Both the position numbers and the translations under genes were made by a program. The notes below the pieces were generated by a model. It did not search any database. It had not been told where the DNA came from and saw nothing but the letters and a program-made list of their open reading frames with translations. Below are positions 26,479 to 34,771 of a stretch of 64,000 nt of DNA, piece by piece; the stretch's first letter is position 1, and each line of letters begins with the position of its first letter. Where the stretch lies: NCBI RefSeq assembly GCF_019679435.2, contig NZ_CP139781.1:2046001-2110000 (forward strand). The letters run 5' to 3'. The DNA comes from Actomonas aquatica. Lineage in GTDB: Bacteria; Verrucomicrobiota; Verrucomicrobiia; Opitutales; Opitutaceae.

Positions 26479-26613
26479 CTTTCTCTCGCCGGGAGAGTGA
26501 TACGTGGGGCGAGGCGGGGCGGTGGCGGGGCCCGGCGCGCTCGGCCGTCGACGTTGCCTGCTTGCACCGAGGCTTGACCGACGCTCACTCGGCTCGCGAT
26601 CCTCCGCGCCTTT

Positions 26614-27132
26614 ATGAGCACTGAAAACTCCGCCTCCGAAGTCGCCGTTATCTCCACCAGCTACGGTGACATGACTCTTTCCTTCTGGCCCGACGTCGCG
26701 CCGAAGACCGTCGAAAACTTCAAGAAGCTCGCCCGCGAGGGTTTCTACGACGGCACCGCCTTCCACCGCATCATCAAGGGTTTCATGATCCAAGGTGGCT
26801 GCCCCAACACCAAGGAAGGCGCCTCCGGCATGCCCGGCACCGGCGACCCCGGCTACAAGGTGAAGGCCGAGTTTAATGACAAGCACCACGCCCGCGGCGT
26901 CATCTCCATGGCCCGCGCCGCTCACCCGGACAGCGCCGGTTGCCAATTCTTCATCTGCCACGGTGAAGCCGGCTTCCTCGATCGCCAATACACCGCCTTC
27001 GGCCAACTGACCGCCGGCGACAGCGTCCTCGAGCAGATCGCCACCGTTCCCACCAAACACGGCGGCGGCGGCGAAAAGAGCACCCCGGTCGAGCGCGTCG
27101 AGGTGAAGTCCATCAAGATCGTCGAGGCCTAA
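26614..27132 (+). CDS. Peptidyl-prolyl cis-trans isomerase, cyclophilin type
   Basis: Speeds proline isomerisation during folding. 172 residues without signal peptide, so cytoplasmic. Catalytic signature FHRIIKGFMIQGGCP (FHR and the Gln-Gly-Gly of the active site), then GVISMARAAHPDSAGCQFFI and DRQYTAFGQL. Short acidic N-terminal extension. A strong terminator follows, shared with the converging gene. Confidence 0.95.
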   Translation: MSTENSASEVAVISTSYGDMTLSFWPDVAPKTVENFKKLAREGFYDGTAFHRIIKGFMIQGGCPNTKEGASGMPGTGDPGYKVKAEFNDKHHARGVISMARAAHPDSAGCQFFICHGEAGFLDRQYTAFGQLTAGDSVLEQIATVPTKHGGGGEKSTPVERVEVKSIKIVEA

Positions 27133-27159
27133 ACCTCCGCGCCCCGGATCCTCTCTCTT

Positions 27160-28860
27160 TTACTCAACCCCGGCCACCTCGGCCGGGGTTTTGTTTTGGT
27201 GCATCTGCCAAAGCTCGCCCGCGACCGTCGCCAGCAATTCGTCGGCGTAGTGAGCGTAGGCTTCCAATTTCGCCCGTGCCTCCGCGTTGTCGGCTTCCCG
27301 TCTCAGCTGCAGATGCAGCAACGCCACTTCGGTCAAATCGGACCACCCCATCCCCGCCAAACGTCCCTCAACCAGCGCCACGTTTTCCGCATCAACATCC
27401 GCCGCCAGGGCTTCCACCCAAGCCAACACCTCGATGGCGGATTCGTCGGTTGGATCGGTCGCTAGAATGCTCCGCAAACGCATCCGCCATTCCGGCAGAC
27501 GAGCAGCGTCCGCTTCGGTCCAATCCCCAAATTCCAAAACATGCCAGCGCCCCTCCACCGCCAACTGCGGCGCCAAGCGCAGATGCGCACTCACTTCCGA
27601 CCCCGCCAAAACGGCTCGCTCCCAATACGTCTCGGCTGCTCCGAGCTCGGCCTCGTCCAACGCATACAGTCCCAACAACGATAACGCGCGCCGGTCCTGC
27701 GCATTGGCTTCGAGTCGTTCGCGCAACGCCGCCACCGTCTCTGGGTCCCGCCGCAATCGCACCTTCATGTCTTCCAACAACGTTTCAACCTCGGTCTCTG
27801 CCATGACGCGGAAGTCCAACTCCACCTTGGCTCCCAGCCGACGGTAGACCTCTCGCGACCGCTGCCGCCGCAGAAGCTTTTCCAACGCTTCAGTCAGTTC
27901 CTCCGGCGCAATCTCAGCCTGCGCAAATACCCGATCGCCGACGTCACCGCCCTTCAGACGGGGATCGTCCAGTGCGGCCTGCAACGCCTCGGCCAGACGC
28001 GTATCGTCCTTCCGGTTGAACCGGGCATGCTGCAACAGCAACCACGCTTGGGAGGCGTAGGCATACCGGGCACCGGGTAGCTCAAACACCTCGTCACCGG
28101 CCGACTGTTGGAAAAAGTCCGGCCACGCGGTGAGTTGCCTCATCGCCACCAGAAAACTCCCCCTACTGCTACTCCAACTGCCCAGCGCATAGTCGTCTCC
28201 CACCACGCGAAACTCCCGAAGGATCGCCGCGACGCCATCCTCATACCACAGCGGGAGCGGCTTCCGTTGTTGGTCCAGATGCAGTTTCACATACGGCCAA
28301 CGCATGGCTCGCGCGGTGTGCTCCCATCGACGTTCGCCCGAAAGCGCGATCCAACTCACGTCTTCGTCAGCCCCGTAACGCACATCCAAATCCTGGTTTC
28401 CGCCGTCCACGCCATGCCCGACCCAGCCAATCTTCCGTTGCAGGCGCGGCGGCCCGACCAACGTGCGTAAGGTCGACATCGTCCGATTCGGATTCCCCGC
28501 GCCCACCGTCCGCCAACGCAACTCGCGTTCGTAGCGCTTCCACAACCCGTCTTCATCCAACGGGTCCGCGTCCTCCTCTGGCGGTATCGGCTTGAAGGCC
28601 TCGAAGTCCCACTCCCGGTCCCACAGCACGATCCTTACCCGGGCCCGGTTGCCCATGGACTCCCCCAACTCATCCACCACGGCCGACCGAAACAGCTCCA
28701 GATCCCCCACGATCTCCGCCGCCTCCCGCTCCCCCGTCGCCGCATACACGTCGAAGTGCTCGGTTTGCGCGTGGAGCCAGACGTCTTTTGCCTCCGCTTC
28801 AACACGCGCTCCGGCGAGTCCCAAAAGCCCCAAACCCAACAACGCCCAACGTCGCATCAT
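27160..28860 (-). CDS. Secreted protein of a two-gene paralogous pair (DUF1570-like)
   Basis: 566 residues. Signal peptide (MMRRWALLGLGLLGLAGARVE). The mature N-terminus WLHAQTEHFDVYAATGERE, DLELFRSAVVDELGES and VRIVLWDRE is shared with its neighbour, as is the middle (YAYASQAWLLLQHARF). The second half looks helical, TPR-like (ALSLLGLYALDEAELGAAET). This resembles DUF1570/peptidase-MA-like proteins, but no HExxH zinc motif is seen. Last codons overlap the terminator hairpin. Function unknown. Confidence 0.7.
   Translation of the reverse strand: MMRRWALLGLGLLGLAGARVEAEAKDVWLHAQTEHFDVYAATGEREAAEIVGDLELFRSAVVDELGESMGNRARVRIVLWDREWDFEAFKPIPPEEDADPLDEDGLWKRYERELRWRTVGAGNPNRTMSTLRTLVGPPRLQRKIGWVGHGVDGGNQDLDVRYGADEDVSWIALSGERRWEHTARAMRWPYVKLHLDQQRKPLPLWYEDGVAAILREFRVVGDDYALGSWSSSRGSFLVAMRQLTAWPDFFQQSAGDEVFELPGARYAYASQAWLLLQHARFNRKDDTRLAEALQAALDDPRLKGGDVGDRVFAQAEIAPEELTEALEKLLRRQRSREVYRRLGAKVELDFRVMAETEVETLLEDMKVRLRRDPETVAALRERLEANAQDRRALSLLGLYALDEAELGAAETYWERAVLAGSEVSAHLRLAPQLAVEGRWHVLEFGDWTEADAARLPEWRMRLRSILATDPTDESAIEVLAWVEALAADVDAENVALVEGRLAGMGWSDLTEVALLHLQLRREADNAEARAKLEAYAHYADELLATVAGELWQMHQNKTPAEVAGVE
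27166..27197. terminator. Bidirectional terminator between converging genes
   Basis: Perfect 10-bp stem AACCCCGGCC / GGCCGGGGTT with a 5-base loop, followed by TTGTTTT on the plus strand for the cyclophilin gene. The hairpin lies inside the last codons of the minus-strand gene. Confidence 0.88.
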
Positions 28861-28914
28861 TGCCGCCACAACAGCAGGGTTGGCCGCCCACGGAAAGCTT
28901 TTCGCAAGCTCGCT

Positions 28915-30708
28915 TCAAATTCCACCACCGTCATCCACACGCGCCCCCGCCTCCGCCGCCAGTGCCCGCCACTTCCAGGTCTCCCAGTCCTCGCCATAGC
29001 TGGTCACGATTTCGCGCGCGGTCGCTTCGTCGCCCACCCGCGCCTGCATGATCGCGACCGCCATCATCACGCCGTCGGGTTGCGCCATGCCTGCCACCAC
29101 CGCGCGCTGCACCCGATTCATGTTCTCCACCGACGGCGTCTCCGCCAGCCCTTCCAACCAACCCAGCCATCGCAGCGTCACCTCATCCGCCGGATCCAAT
29201 CGCAGCGCCGCTTCCAACTGCGTCCGCCAGACGACCGCCTGCTCGTCCCCAATCAGCTCAACCGCGCCCGCCGCCTCCGTCTCCACCCACGCGCGCAACC
29301 CCGCCACTGCTTCATGCCGCACCACCGCGGGGTCGGCCGACCCCGCCGCCGCCGCCCTCCCCCAGTAGTCGACCTGCGCCGTCGCATCCCCCCGCAACAT
29401 CGCAGCCACGCCCAGCAGTTCCAGCGCGGCGACATCGGTCTCGCCCGCCGCGTTGGCCGCCGCTAGCCGCGCCTCCAGTTCCTGCACCGCCTCCGGATCC
29501 CGCGACACCCGCACCCGCACGTCCAACAATGCCGCCTCCGCCTCCTCCTCGCTCGCCCGCTCCAGCGCCACCCGATCGCCAGCCCACCGCTCCGGCCGTT
29601 CCAACACCAACCCCGAAAACTCCGCCCGCTGACAATACGTCTGCAACTCCGCCGTGAGCTCCGCCGGCGTCACGCCAAGATGACGTTGCATGAGCTCCAC
29701 CATGTCGCCCTCTCCGCGCTGCACCTCCGCGATCCAGGCCAGCAACGCCTGCCGCCACTCCGGCGAACGCTCCTCGCTAAAGTAACAGTAGTGCACGAGC
29801 AACCACGCCTGCGCCGCGAAGAGATCACGATTGCCGAGCTGCCCGTAGGCCCGCGAGTCCGCCGCCATCGCAAAGAACTCCTCCCACGGCATAAAATACC
29901 CCAGCTCGCGCATGAACCCGATCAGCTCACCGTCCGGCTGCCCCACCACCGTAGTGTCACGACGGATACCAAAACTCGTCAGCATTTCCGCCATGCCTTC
30001 CAAAAACCACGATGGCTCCGTGAGGCCGCACTGCTGCAGCAGGTTCCGCATGTAGCGGCCGAACAACACCGCCTTGGTGTTCTCCCATTCGTCCTCGCCC
30101 GAGAGCACGATCAACGCCTGGTCCGGATGCACCACCGAGTAGGCGTGCTGCGCGTCCACCTTGCCCGGCACCGGTTGCCGACTCACCCCGCGCGGCGGTT
30201 GCAACGCCGCCCGCATCGCATTCATCCGCGCCGCGTGCATTTCGCGCAGGGAGATGTTCAGTCGCACCGGCCTGGGCGTTTCCATCATCTGCGGTCCCGC
30301 CGGCGTGAAACGTTTCCGGTTAACATCATAACTCAGGCTGTCGTCCGGCGGCCCGACACCGTCGCGCGCGATCTGCTCCCCCTCCCATGCCTCGCCGTGC
30401 GGATTCTCCCCGCTCTCAATCTCCGGCTTGTAAGGGTCCAGATGTCGCTCCCGGCCGAAGATCACAATGCGCGTGCGGCGCTCGCTCTGCGGCTTGAGCG
30501 CGAAGACCTGCAACACCGTTTGGTGAAACAACTCCAGATCACGGATGATCTCCCGCGTCTCCGCCTTGCTCGCCGCCGAATACACCTCGAAGTGCGGCGT
30601 CTCCACCTTGCGCCAGCGCGGCGCCGCGTCGACTTCGACGCTCATCGCCCCGACCGCCAACACGCCCACCAAACCCCAGAGTTTGCACCGTCGAGTTGCC
30701 GCTCTCAT
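28915..30708 (-). CDS. Secreted protein, paralogue of its downstream neighbour (DUF1570-like)
   Basis: 597 residues, same layout as the next gene: signal peptide, then RWRKVETPHFEVYSAASKAE, IIRDLELFHQTVLQVF, RTRIVIFGRERHLDPYKPE, a middle part with YGQLGNRDLFAAQAWLLVHY and PSWFLEGMAEMLTSFGIR, and a TPR-like tail. The FLEGMAE segment is where a metallopeptidase would have HExxH, but His is missing. The start is the second Met, which gives a normal signal peptide. The pair arose by duplication and is probably cotranscribed. Confidence 0.72.
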   Translation of the reverse strand: MRAATRRCKLWGLVGVLAVGAMSVEVDAAPRWRKVETPHFEVYSAASKAETREIIRDLELFHQTVLQVFALKPQSERRTRIVIFGRERHLDPYKPEIESGENPHGEAWEGEQIARDGVGPPDDSLSYDVNRKRFTPAGPQMMETPRPVRLNISLREMHAARMNAMRAALQPPRGVSRQPVPGKVDAQHAYSVVHPDQALIVLSGEDEWENTKAVLFGRYMRNLLQQCGLTEPSWFLEGMAEMLTSFGIRRDTTVVGQPDGELIGFMRELGYFMPWEEFFAMAADSRAYGQLGNRDLFAAQAWLLVHYCYFSEERSPEWRQALLAWIAEVQRGEGDMVELMQRHLGVTPAELTAELQTYCQRAEFSGLVLERPERWAGDRVALERASEEEAEAALLDVRVRVSRDPEAVQELEARLAAANAAGETDVAALELLGVAAMLRGDATAQVDYWGRAAAAGSADPAVVRHEAVAGLRAWVETEAAGAVELIGDEQAVVWRTQLEAALRLDPADEVTLRWLGWLEGLAETPSVENMNRVQRAVVAGMAQPDGVMMAVAIMQARVGDEATAREIVTSYGEDWETWKWRALAAEAGARVDDGGGI

Positions 30709-30779
30709 GGGAACGGCCACTCAACCGGCAGTCCGACTCCACGCAACGCGGCACGACGAACAAACCGGTTACCCCCACA

Positions 30780-30808
30780 GGTATCGCGACCGCTAATGCC
30801 GCGATACC
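30780..30808. promoter_or_regulatory. Inverted repeat between paralogue gene and alanine dehydrogenase
   Basis: GGTATCGCG, 11-base loop, CGCGATACC: a perfect 9-bp stem with no T run after it. It lies about 75 bases upstream of the secreted-protein gene and may be an operator or a leader hairpin. Confidence 0.4.
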
Positions 30809-30815
30809 TTGGCAG

Positions 30816-30834
30816 AAAAAACGCCCTCAGGCGT
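30816..30834 (-). terminator. Terminator overlapping the ald stop codon
   Basis: On the minus strand ACGCC-TGAG-GGCGT followed by TTTTTT. The stop codon TGA forms the loop, so the hairpin starts within the last two codons of the gene. Confidence 0.75.
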
Positions 30835-31915
30835 AGCCGAGCGCCTTGGCAACTTCGGCGTTTTCCACGACGCCGCCTCGCGTGTTCACGCCCTTGGCCA
30901 GGCCGGGGTGATTGGTCAGCGCGGTCTCGATGCCTTCGCTCACCATCTGCACCAGATACGGTTCCGTCGCCTGCGTGAGCGCCACCGTCGAGGTGCGGCC
31001 CACCAGCGCCGGCATGTTCGGCACCGCGTAGTGGACCACGCCATTCTTCTGGTAGGTCGGCTCCAGGTGCGAGGTGGGATGAATCGTCTCAATGCAGCCG
31101 CCCTGATCGATCGCGATGTCCACGATCACACTGCCCGGCCGCATCTTCTTCACCATCTCCTTGGTCACCACGGTCGGTGCCTTGGCGTTGGGCACCAGCA
31201 CCGCCCCGATCAACAAATCACAATCCGCCACCGCCAGTTCGATGTTGGCCGGATTCGCCATCAGCGTGACCAGACCGCCGCGATACTCTTCGTCGAGCAT
31301 CTCCAATTTGCGCAGGTCCAGATCGAGCACGACCGTGCGTGCGCCCATGCCCATGGCCATGCGGGCCGCATGCGCGCCAGAGTTGCCCGCGCCGATGATC
31401 GCCACCCGACCTGGCATCGTGCCGGGGATGCCGCCCAGCAGCACGCCCGAGCCGCCGTTCTGCGACTGCAACAGGTAAGCGCCGGTCTGGATCGAGAGCC
31501 GACCCGCGATGTGCGACATCGGCTTGAGCAGCGGCAAAAAACCACTCGGCGCTTCCACCGATTCGTAGGCGATGCCGAGCACCTTCTTCTTCACCAACGC
31601 CGCCGCCAGATCCGGACAAGCCGCGAGGTGCAGGTAGGTGAACAGGGTCAGATCCGGACGGAAGTATTTAAACTCCGGCTGCAGCGGCTCCTTCACCTTC
31701 ACCACCAGATTGGCGTCACCCCACACGCGAGCCGCCGTCGTCAAAACCCGCGCGCCCGCTTTGCGGTATTGTTCGTCAGTGAAGCCCGCCCGCGCGCCCG
31801 CGCCTTTTTCGACGAGCACCTCCGCGCCGAGACTCACGCAGCGGCGGCACAGATTGGGGGTCATCGCGACCCGCGTTTCACCAGTTTTGATTTCTTTGGG
31901 GACGCCAATTTTCAT
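30827..31915 (-). CDS. ald: Alanine dehydrogenase
   Basis: NAD-dependent oxidative deamination of L-alanine to pyruvate and ammonia. 362 residues from the ATG that opens MKIGVPKEIKTGETRVAMTP, the exact family start. Further motifs: LFTYLHLAACPDLAAALV, the NAD loop VAIIGAGNSGAHAARMAMGM, VLDLDLRKLEMLD, GAVLVPNAKAPTVVTKEMV and HYAVPNMPALVGRTST. Length and all blocks are normal. Its terminator overlaps the stop. Confidence 0.96.
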   Translation of the reverse strand: MKIGVPKEIKTGETRVAMTPNLCRRCVSLGAEVLVEKGAGARAGFTDEQYRKAGARVLTTAARVWGDANLVVKVKEPLQPEFKYFRPDLTLFTYLHLAACPDLAAALVKKKVLGIAYESVEAPSGFLPLLKPMSHIAGRLSIQTGAYLLQSQNGGSGVLLGGIPGTMPGRVAIIGAGNSGAHAARMAMGMGARTVVLDLDLRKLEMLDEEYRGGLVTLMANPANIELAVADCDLLIGAVLVPNAKAPTVVTKEMVKKMRPGSVIVDIAIDQGGCIETIHPTSHLEPTYQKNGVVHYAVPNMPALVGRTSTVALTQATEPYLVQMVSEGIETALTNHPGLAKGVNTRGGVVENAEVAKALGYA

Positions 31916-31981
31916 GCCGCGCAGCATTGTCGTCGGAGCGCCGGACACAAGCCCGGCGCCCACTCATCGGCCGACTTTTCG

Positions 31982-33577
31982 TCAGCGTTTTTTGCCCGGG
32001 ATATGCTGGCCGGCCTGATGCAACACCAGCCCGGTCACCGCGCCGGTCTCGTCGCGCTGAAATTCCAGCTCCGCCTCCACGACGTCATAGAAGAAACGGT
32101 CCGGCGCCTTGGCATACACCGGATAACGGGCCTGCCCGGTCAGCTGGGCAAAGACCTGCCCGCGATCGACGGTGATCGACACGATCAAAGTCGGCGCGAG
32201 CTCGTAGTCCCCGGCCAGACCTTCCAACTGCGCCGGCGCCAGCTCGATGCCTTTTGTCTCCTGCTTCACTTCGCTGGCGTCTCGCCGCGGCGCCGGCATG
32301 TCCCGACCGCCTTGGTGCAGCACGAGTCCGGTGACCGCACCGTCGTCATCGCGCTCAAAACTCAGCCGCGCGGCCACGCCTTCGAAGGCAAAGGCATCCG
32401 CGCCCGCCGCCTTCAGGCCGAAGCTGGGCTGACCGGTCGCCTGCGCCCGCAGTTGCCCGTCTTGCAGAAACACCGAGATCACAAACTGCGGGGCGAGCGG
32501 ATACTCCCCCACAAAGTCTTCCAAAACGACCGGCTCATCCGTCGATTTCACCGCGCCGTCGAAAAGCCCCTGCAACCAGCCCAGACCGATCCCGGCGACA
32601 TCCTCGTCGCGCGCTCCCAGCACCACGATGCCGCGCCCGGTCGCCGGTTGGATACCGACGAAAGACCGATAGCCCCCCGTGCCGCCCGCGTGTCCTTTCA
32701 CCGACTCACCGGCCACATCGTGGATCATCCAACCGTAACCCATCGCATACGGCCCGTCCGTCTCGGCTTGCACCTCCATGGTCGAGGCCCACGGCTCTTC
32801 CGCGGCCATCAGCCCCCGCATAAATCGCTCCATGTCGGCCGCCGAACTGATCCAAGCCCCCGCCGGCGCATACCCATCGAAACGCCAACGCGCCGCCGGC
32901 CCCGCCGAGTTGAATCCCGGCGCCAGCTTCGCCGTATCCAGTTTCTCCAGACCCGACATCACCGTCTCCGTCATACCCAAGGGCTGCAGCACCCGAGCGC
33001 GCACCGCATCCTCGTAGCTCATCTTGAGCTCAGCCGCGACCGCCTGCCCGAGCACCGCCGCGCCGAGATTGGAGTAAGCCCAGGTGCCCTGCTCCGCCTC
33101 CGGTGCGTTGGCCGCAAAGGCGCGCTGCACCTCCGCCACGTCCGAAATCGCATACGGGTCCACCAGGTCCAGCGACGGGAAATCCGTGGGCAGTCGCGGC
33201 AGCCCCGACATGTGCGTGGCCAGATCTGCATAGGTGATGGTCGACGGGGCGAATCCGCCCGCCACCGGCTCATCCCAGGCCAGCACGCCGTCCTGCACCG
33301 CCGTGGCGGTGAGCAAGGCGGTGAACACCTTCGAGATCGAGCCGATCTCAAACAGCGTGTGCTCATCCGCCAGCCGCTCGTCCTCGGCACTCCAGCGACC
33401 GGCCGTCGCGATCCCGCGGGCGTCGCCGTCGATGACCAGCGCGATCACCGCGCCGGGTTTGTCGCCGGCCCAGCTGGCGAGTTCCGCCTGCAGGCCCGTG
33501 GTATCAATCGTCTCCGCCGACCAGCCGGTGACGGCGGTCGCAAGCGCGAGGGTGGTTTTTAGTATCCAGTTTTTCAT
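31982..33577 (-). CDS. Secreted serine hydrolase (class C beta-lactamase / D-peptidase fold)
   Basis: 531 residues with signal peptide (MKNWILKTTLALATAVTGWS). The N-terminal domain has the SxxK nucleophile motif (FEIGSISKVFTALL), the Tyr motif YSNLGAAVLGQAV (Y-S-N), and the third-motif HAGGTGGYRSF. Two similar C-terminal domains of about 80 residues follow (GLVLHQGGRDMPA / GLVLHQAGQHIPG), as in DUF3471-bearing esterase-lactamases, each ending in ...TGLVLHQ. Probably a peptidase or esterase, not a resistance enzyme. It starts 4 bases after the membrane protein gene. Confidence 0.85.
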   Translation of the reverse strand: MKNWILKTTLALATAVTGWSAETIDTTGLQAELASWAGDKPGAVIALVIDGDARGIATAGRWSAEDERLADEHTLFEIGSISKVFTALLTATAVQDGVLAWDEPVAGGFAPSTITYADLATHMSGLPRLPTDFPSLDLVDPYAISDVAEVQRAFAANAPEAEQGTWAYSNLGAAVLGQAVAAELKMSYEDAVRARVLQPLGMTETVMSGLEKLDTAKLAPGFNSAGPAARWRFDGYAPAGAWISSAADMERFMRGLMAAEEPWASTMEVQAETDGPYAMGYGWMIHDVAGESVKGHAGGTGGYRSFVGIQPATGRGIVVLGARDEDVAGIGLGWLQGLFDGAVKSTDEPVVLEDFVGEYPLAPQFVISVFLQDGQLRAQATGQPSFGLKAAGADAFAFEGVAARLSFERDDDGAVTGLVLHQGGRDMPAPRRDASEVKQETKGIELAPAQLEGLAGDYELAPTLIVSITVDRGQVFAQLTGQARYPVYAKAPDRFFYDVVEAELEFQRDETGAVTGLVLHQAGQHIPGKKR

Positions 33578-33581
33578 CACA

Positions 33582-34208
33582 TCAATCCTCCGACCGCAGT
33601 TCATCGCGGCGTTGTTCAAGTTCAGCCAGGCGCGGTTCGAGGTCTTCGCGCACCGCCTTTTGGTTCAGTTGCCACACCCACCAGTCAAAGAGGCCGGTCG
33701 GCAGCAGCACGAGCGCGCCGATGATCCAGCGCCCCCAGACAGGAAAGTTGGCCGGGGCATACAGAATGATCTGCAGACCCAGCATCACCGAGCACAGTGC
33801 CAGCGGCAGGATATACCACCAGAGCACATTGCGCAGCAGCCAGATCTGGTGCCGCACCGCGGCGGCCGCCCGCTCGATTTCTTCGATCACCGTGCCCCCC
33901 TGCGGGCGAGCCCGCCGGTGCATCATCCAACGATCGATGAGGAAGTATGCCGCCACCAGCAGCGGCAGCGCCGCCGCCACCCAGGCCGGCCAGGCGGTTG
34001 AGCCCTCGGCTTCGGCGTCGAGGGCCACTTTGCCAAACACCCCGGCCACAATGAAACTCGCCGAGATTTCGCGCACATCGCGCCAGAAGACTTTCTGCGC
34101 AAACGAGCGGCTGTCTTTGCGCACCTCGGCCAAGAGGCTCGCGTCAATCGTTGCGCCACCGGGCGCGGGGGCCTGCTGCCAGGCTTTCTGCAGGTCATCA
34201 AAGTTCAT
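33582..34208 (-). CDS. Membrane protein downstream of ECF sigma factor
   Basis: 208 residues. A cytoplasmic N-terminus starting MNFDDLQKAWQQ, four membrane helices (two hairpins: VAAALPLLVAAYFLI and WIIGALVLLPTGLFDWWV among them) and a coiled C-terminal tail (EPRLAELEQRRDELRSED). The 5' end overlaps the sigma-factor gene by 11 bases. The position suggests an anti-sigma or a sensor, but no zinc-binding anti-sigma motif is seen. Proteins of this kind (MNFDDLQ.aWq) often follow ECF sigma genes in this phylum. Confidence 0.7.
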   Translation of the reverse strand: MNFDDLQKAWQQAPAPGGATIDASLLAEVRKDSRSFAQKVFWRDVREISASFIVAGVFGKVALDAEAEGSTAWPAWVAAALPLLVAAYFLIDRWMMHRRARPQGGTVIEEIERAAAAVRHQIWLLRNVLWWYILPLALCSVMLGLQIILYAPANFPVWGRWIIGALVLLPTGLFDWWVWQLNQKAVREDLEPRLAELEQRRDELRSED

Positions 34209-34728
34209 CACCAACCTCCTTCAACAATGCGGACAATTTTTGGCGGGCGCGGTTCAAGGCCACCCCCACGTGGTTTTCTTTCATGCCCGTGACTTCACCA
34301 ATCTCCCGATAGCTGAGACCATCGAGCGCCAACACCACCAGCGAACGGTCCGCCGGGCGCAGCCGACGCACGGCCTGCATGAGCTTGGCCATGAGGTCCT
34401 GCTGCTCCTGCGTGCGCGCCGGGCCGTGGGCTTCACAGACCGCGGCCTCCACCGGCGCCGATTGCGCCACCACCCGCGCCTCGCGACGCCGCTCGGTGCG
34501 ACGCCAAGTCAGCGCGGTGTTGAGGCACACCCGGTAGATCCAGGTGGACGGTTTGGCTTGATCGCGAAACCGCGGCACCGAGCGCCACAGCTGCACCATC
34601 ATCTCCTGGCGCAGATCGTCTTCGTCGGCGGACTCCGGCGCATAAGCGCGACTCAGCTTGTGCAGAATCGCGCCATGCTCCTCGAGCCAGGCGGCAAAAC
34701 GTTGTTCGTGGGGATCGGCGGAAATCAT
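34198..34728 (-). CDS. ECF-family RNA polymerase sigma factor
   Basis: 176 residues. Region 2: HGAILHKLSRAYAPESADED, then EDDLRQEMMVQLWRSVPRF and TWIYRVCLNTALTWRRTERR (-10 recognition). Region 4: LRPADRSLVVLALDGLSYRE, EVTGMKENHVGVALNRARQK (-35 HTH). It heads an operon with the membrane protein and the serine hydrolase. Its regulon is unknown. Confidence 0.92.
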   Translation of the reverse strand: MISADPHEQRFAAWLEEHGAILHKLSRAYAPESADEDDLRQEMMVQLWRSVPRFRDQAKPSTWIYRVCLNTALTWRRTERRREARVVAQSAPVEAAVCEAHGPARTQEQQDLMAKLMQAVRRLRPADRSLVVLALDGLSYREIGEVTGMKENHVGVALNRARQKLSALLKEVGDEL

Positions 34729-34771
34729 CGGTTCACCCCATTGGTGGCCGCTCGGCCCGACTCCCTTACAA

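Larger units (their letters stand above)
26271..26613. other. Divergent intergenic region with two operator-like palindromes
   Basis: 343 bases between the starts of the NUP gene and the cyclophilin gene. It contains two related palindromes (listed separately) 110 bases apart, and AT-richer stretches than its surroundings around both. No ORF of note. Confidence 0.7.

Noticed and set aside
30809..33562. Long plus-strand frame of more than 900 residues
   Set aside because: It is very rich in Arg and His, has no domain-like pattern, and is fully antisense to alanine dehydrogenase and a serine hydrolase.
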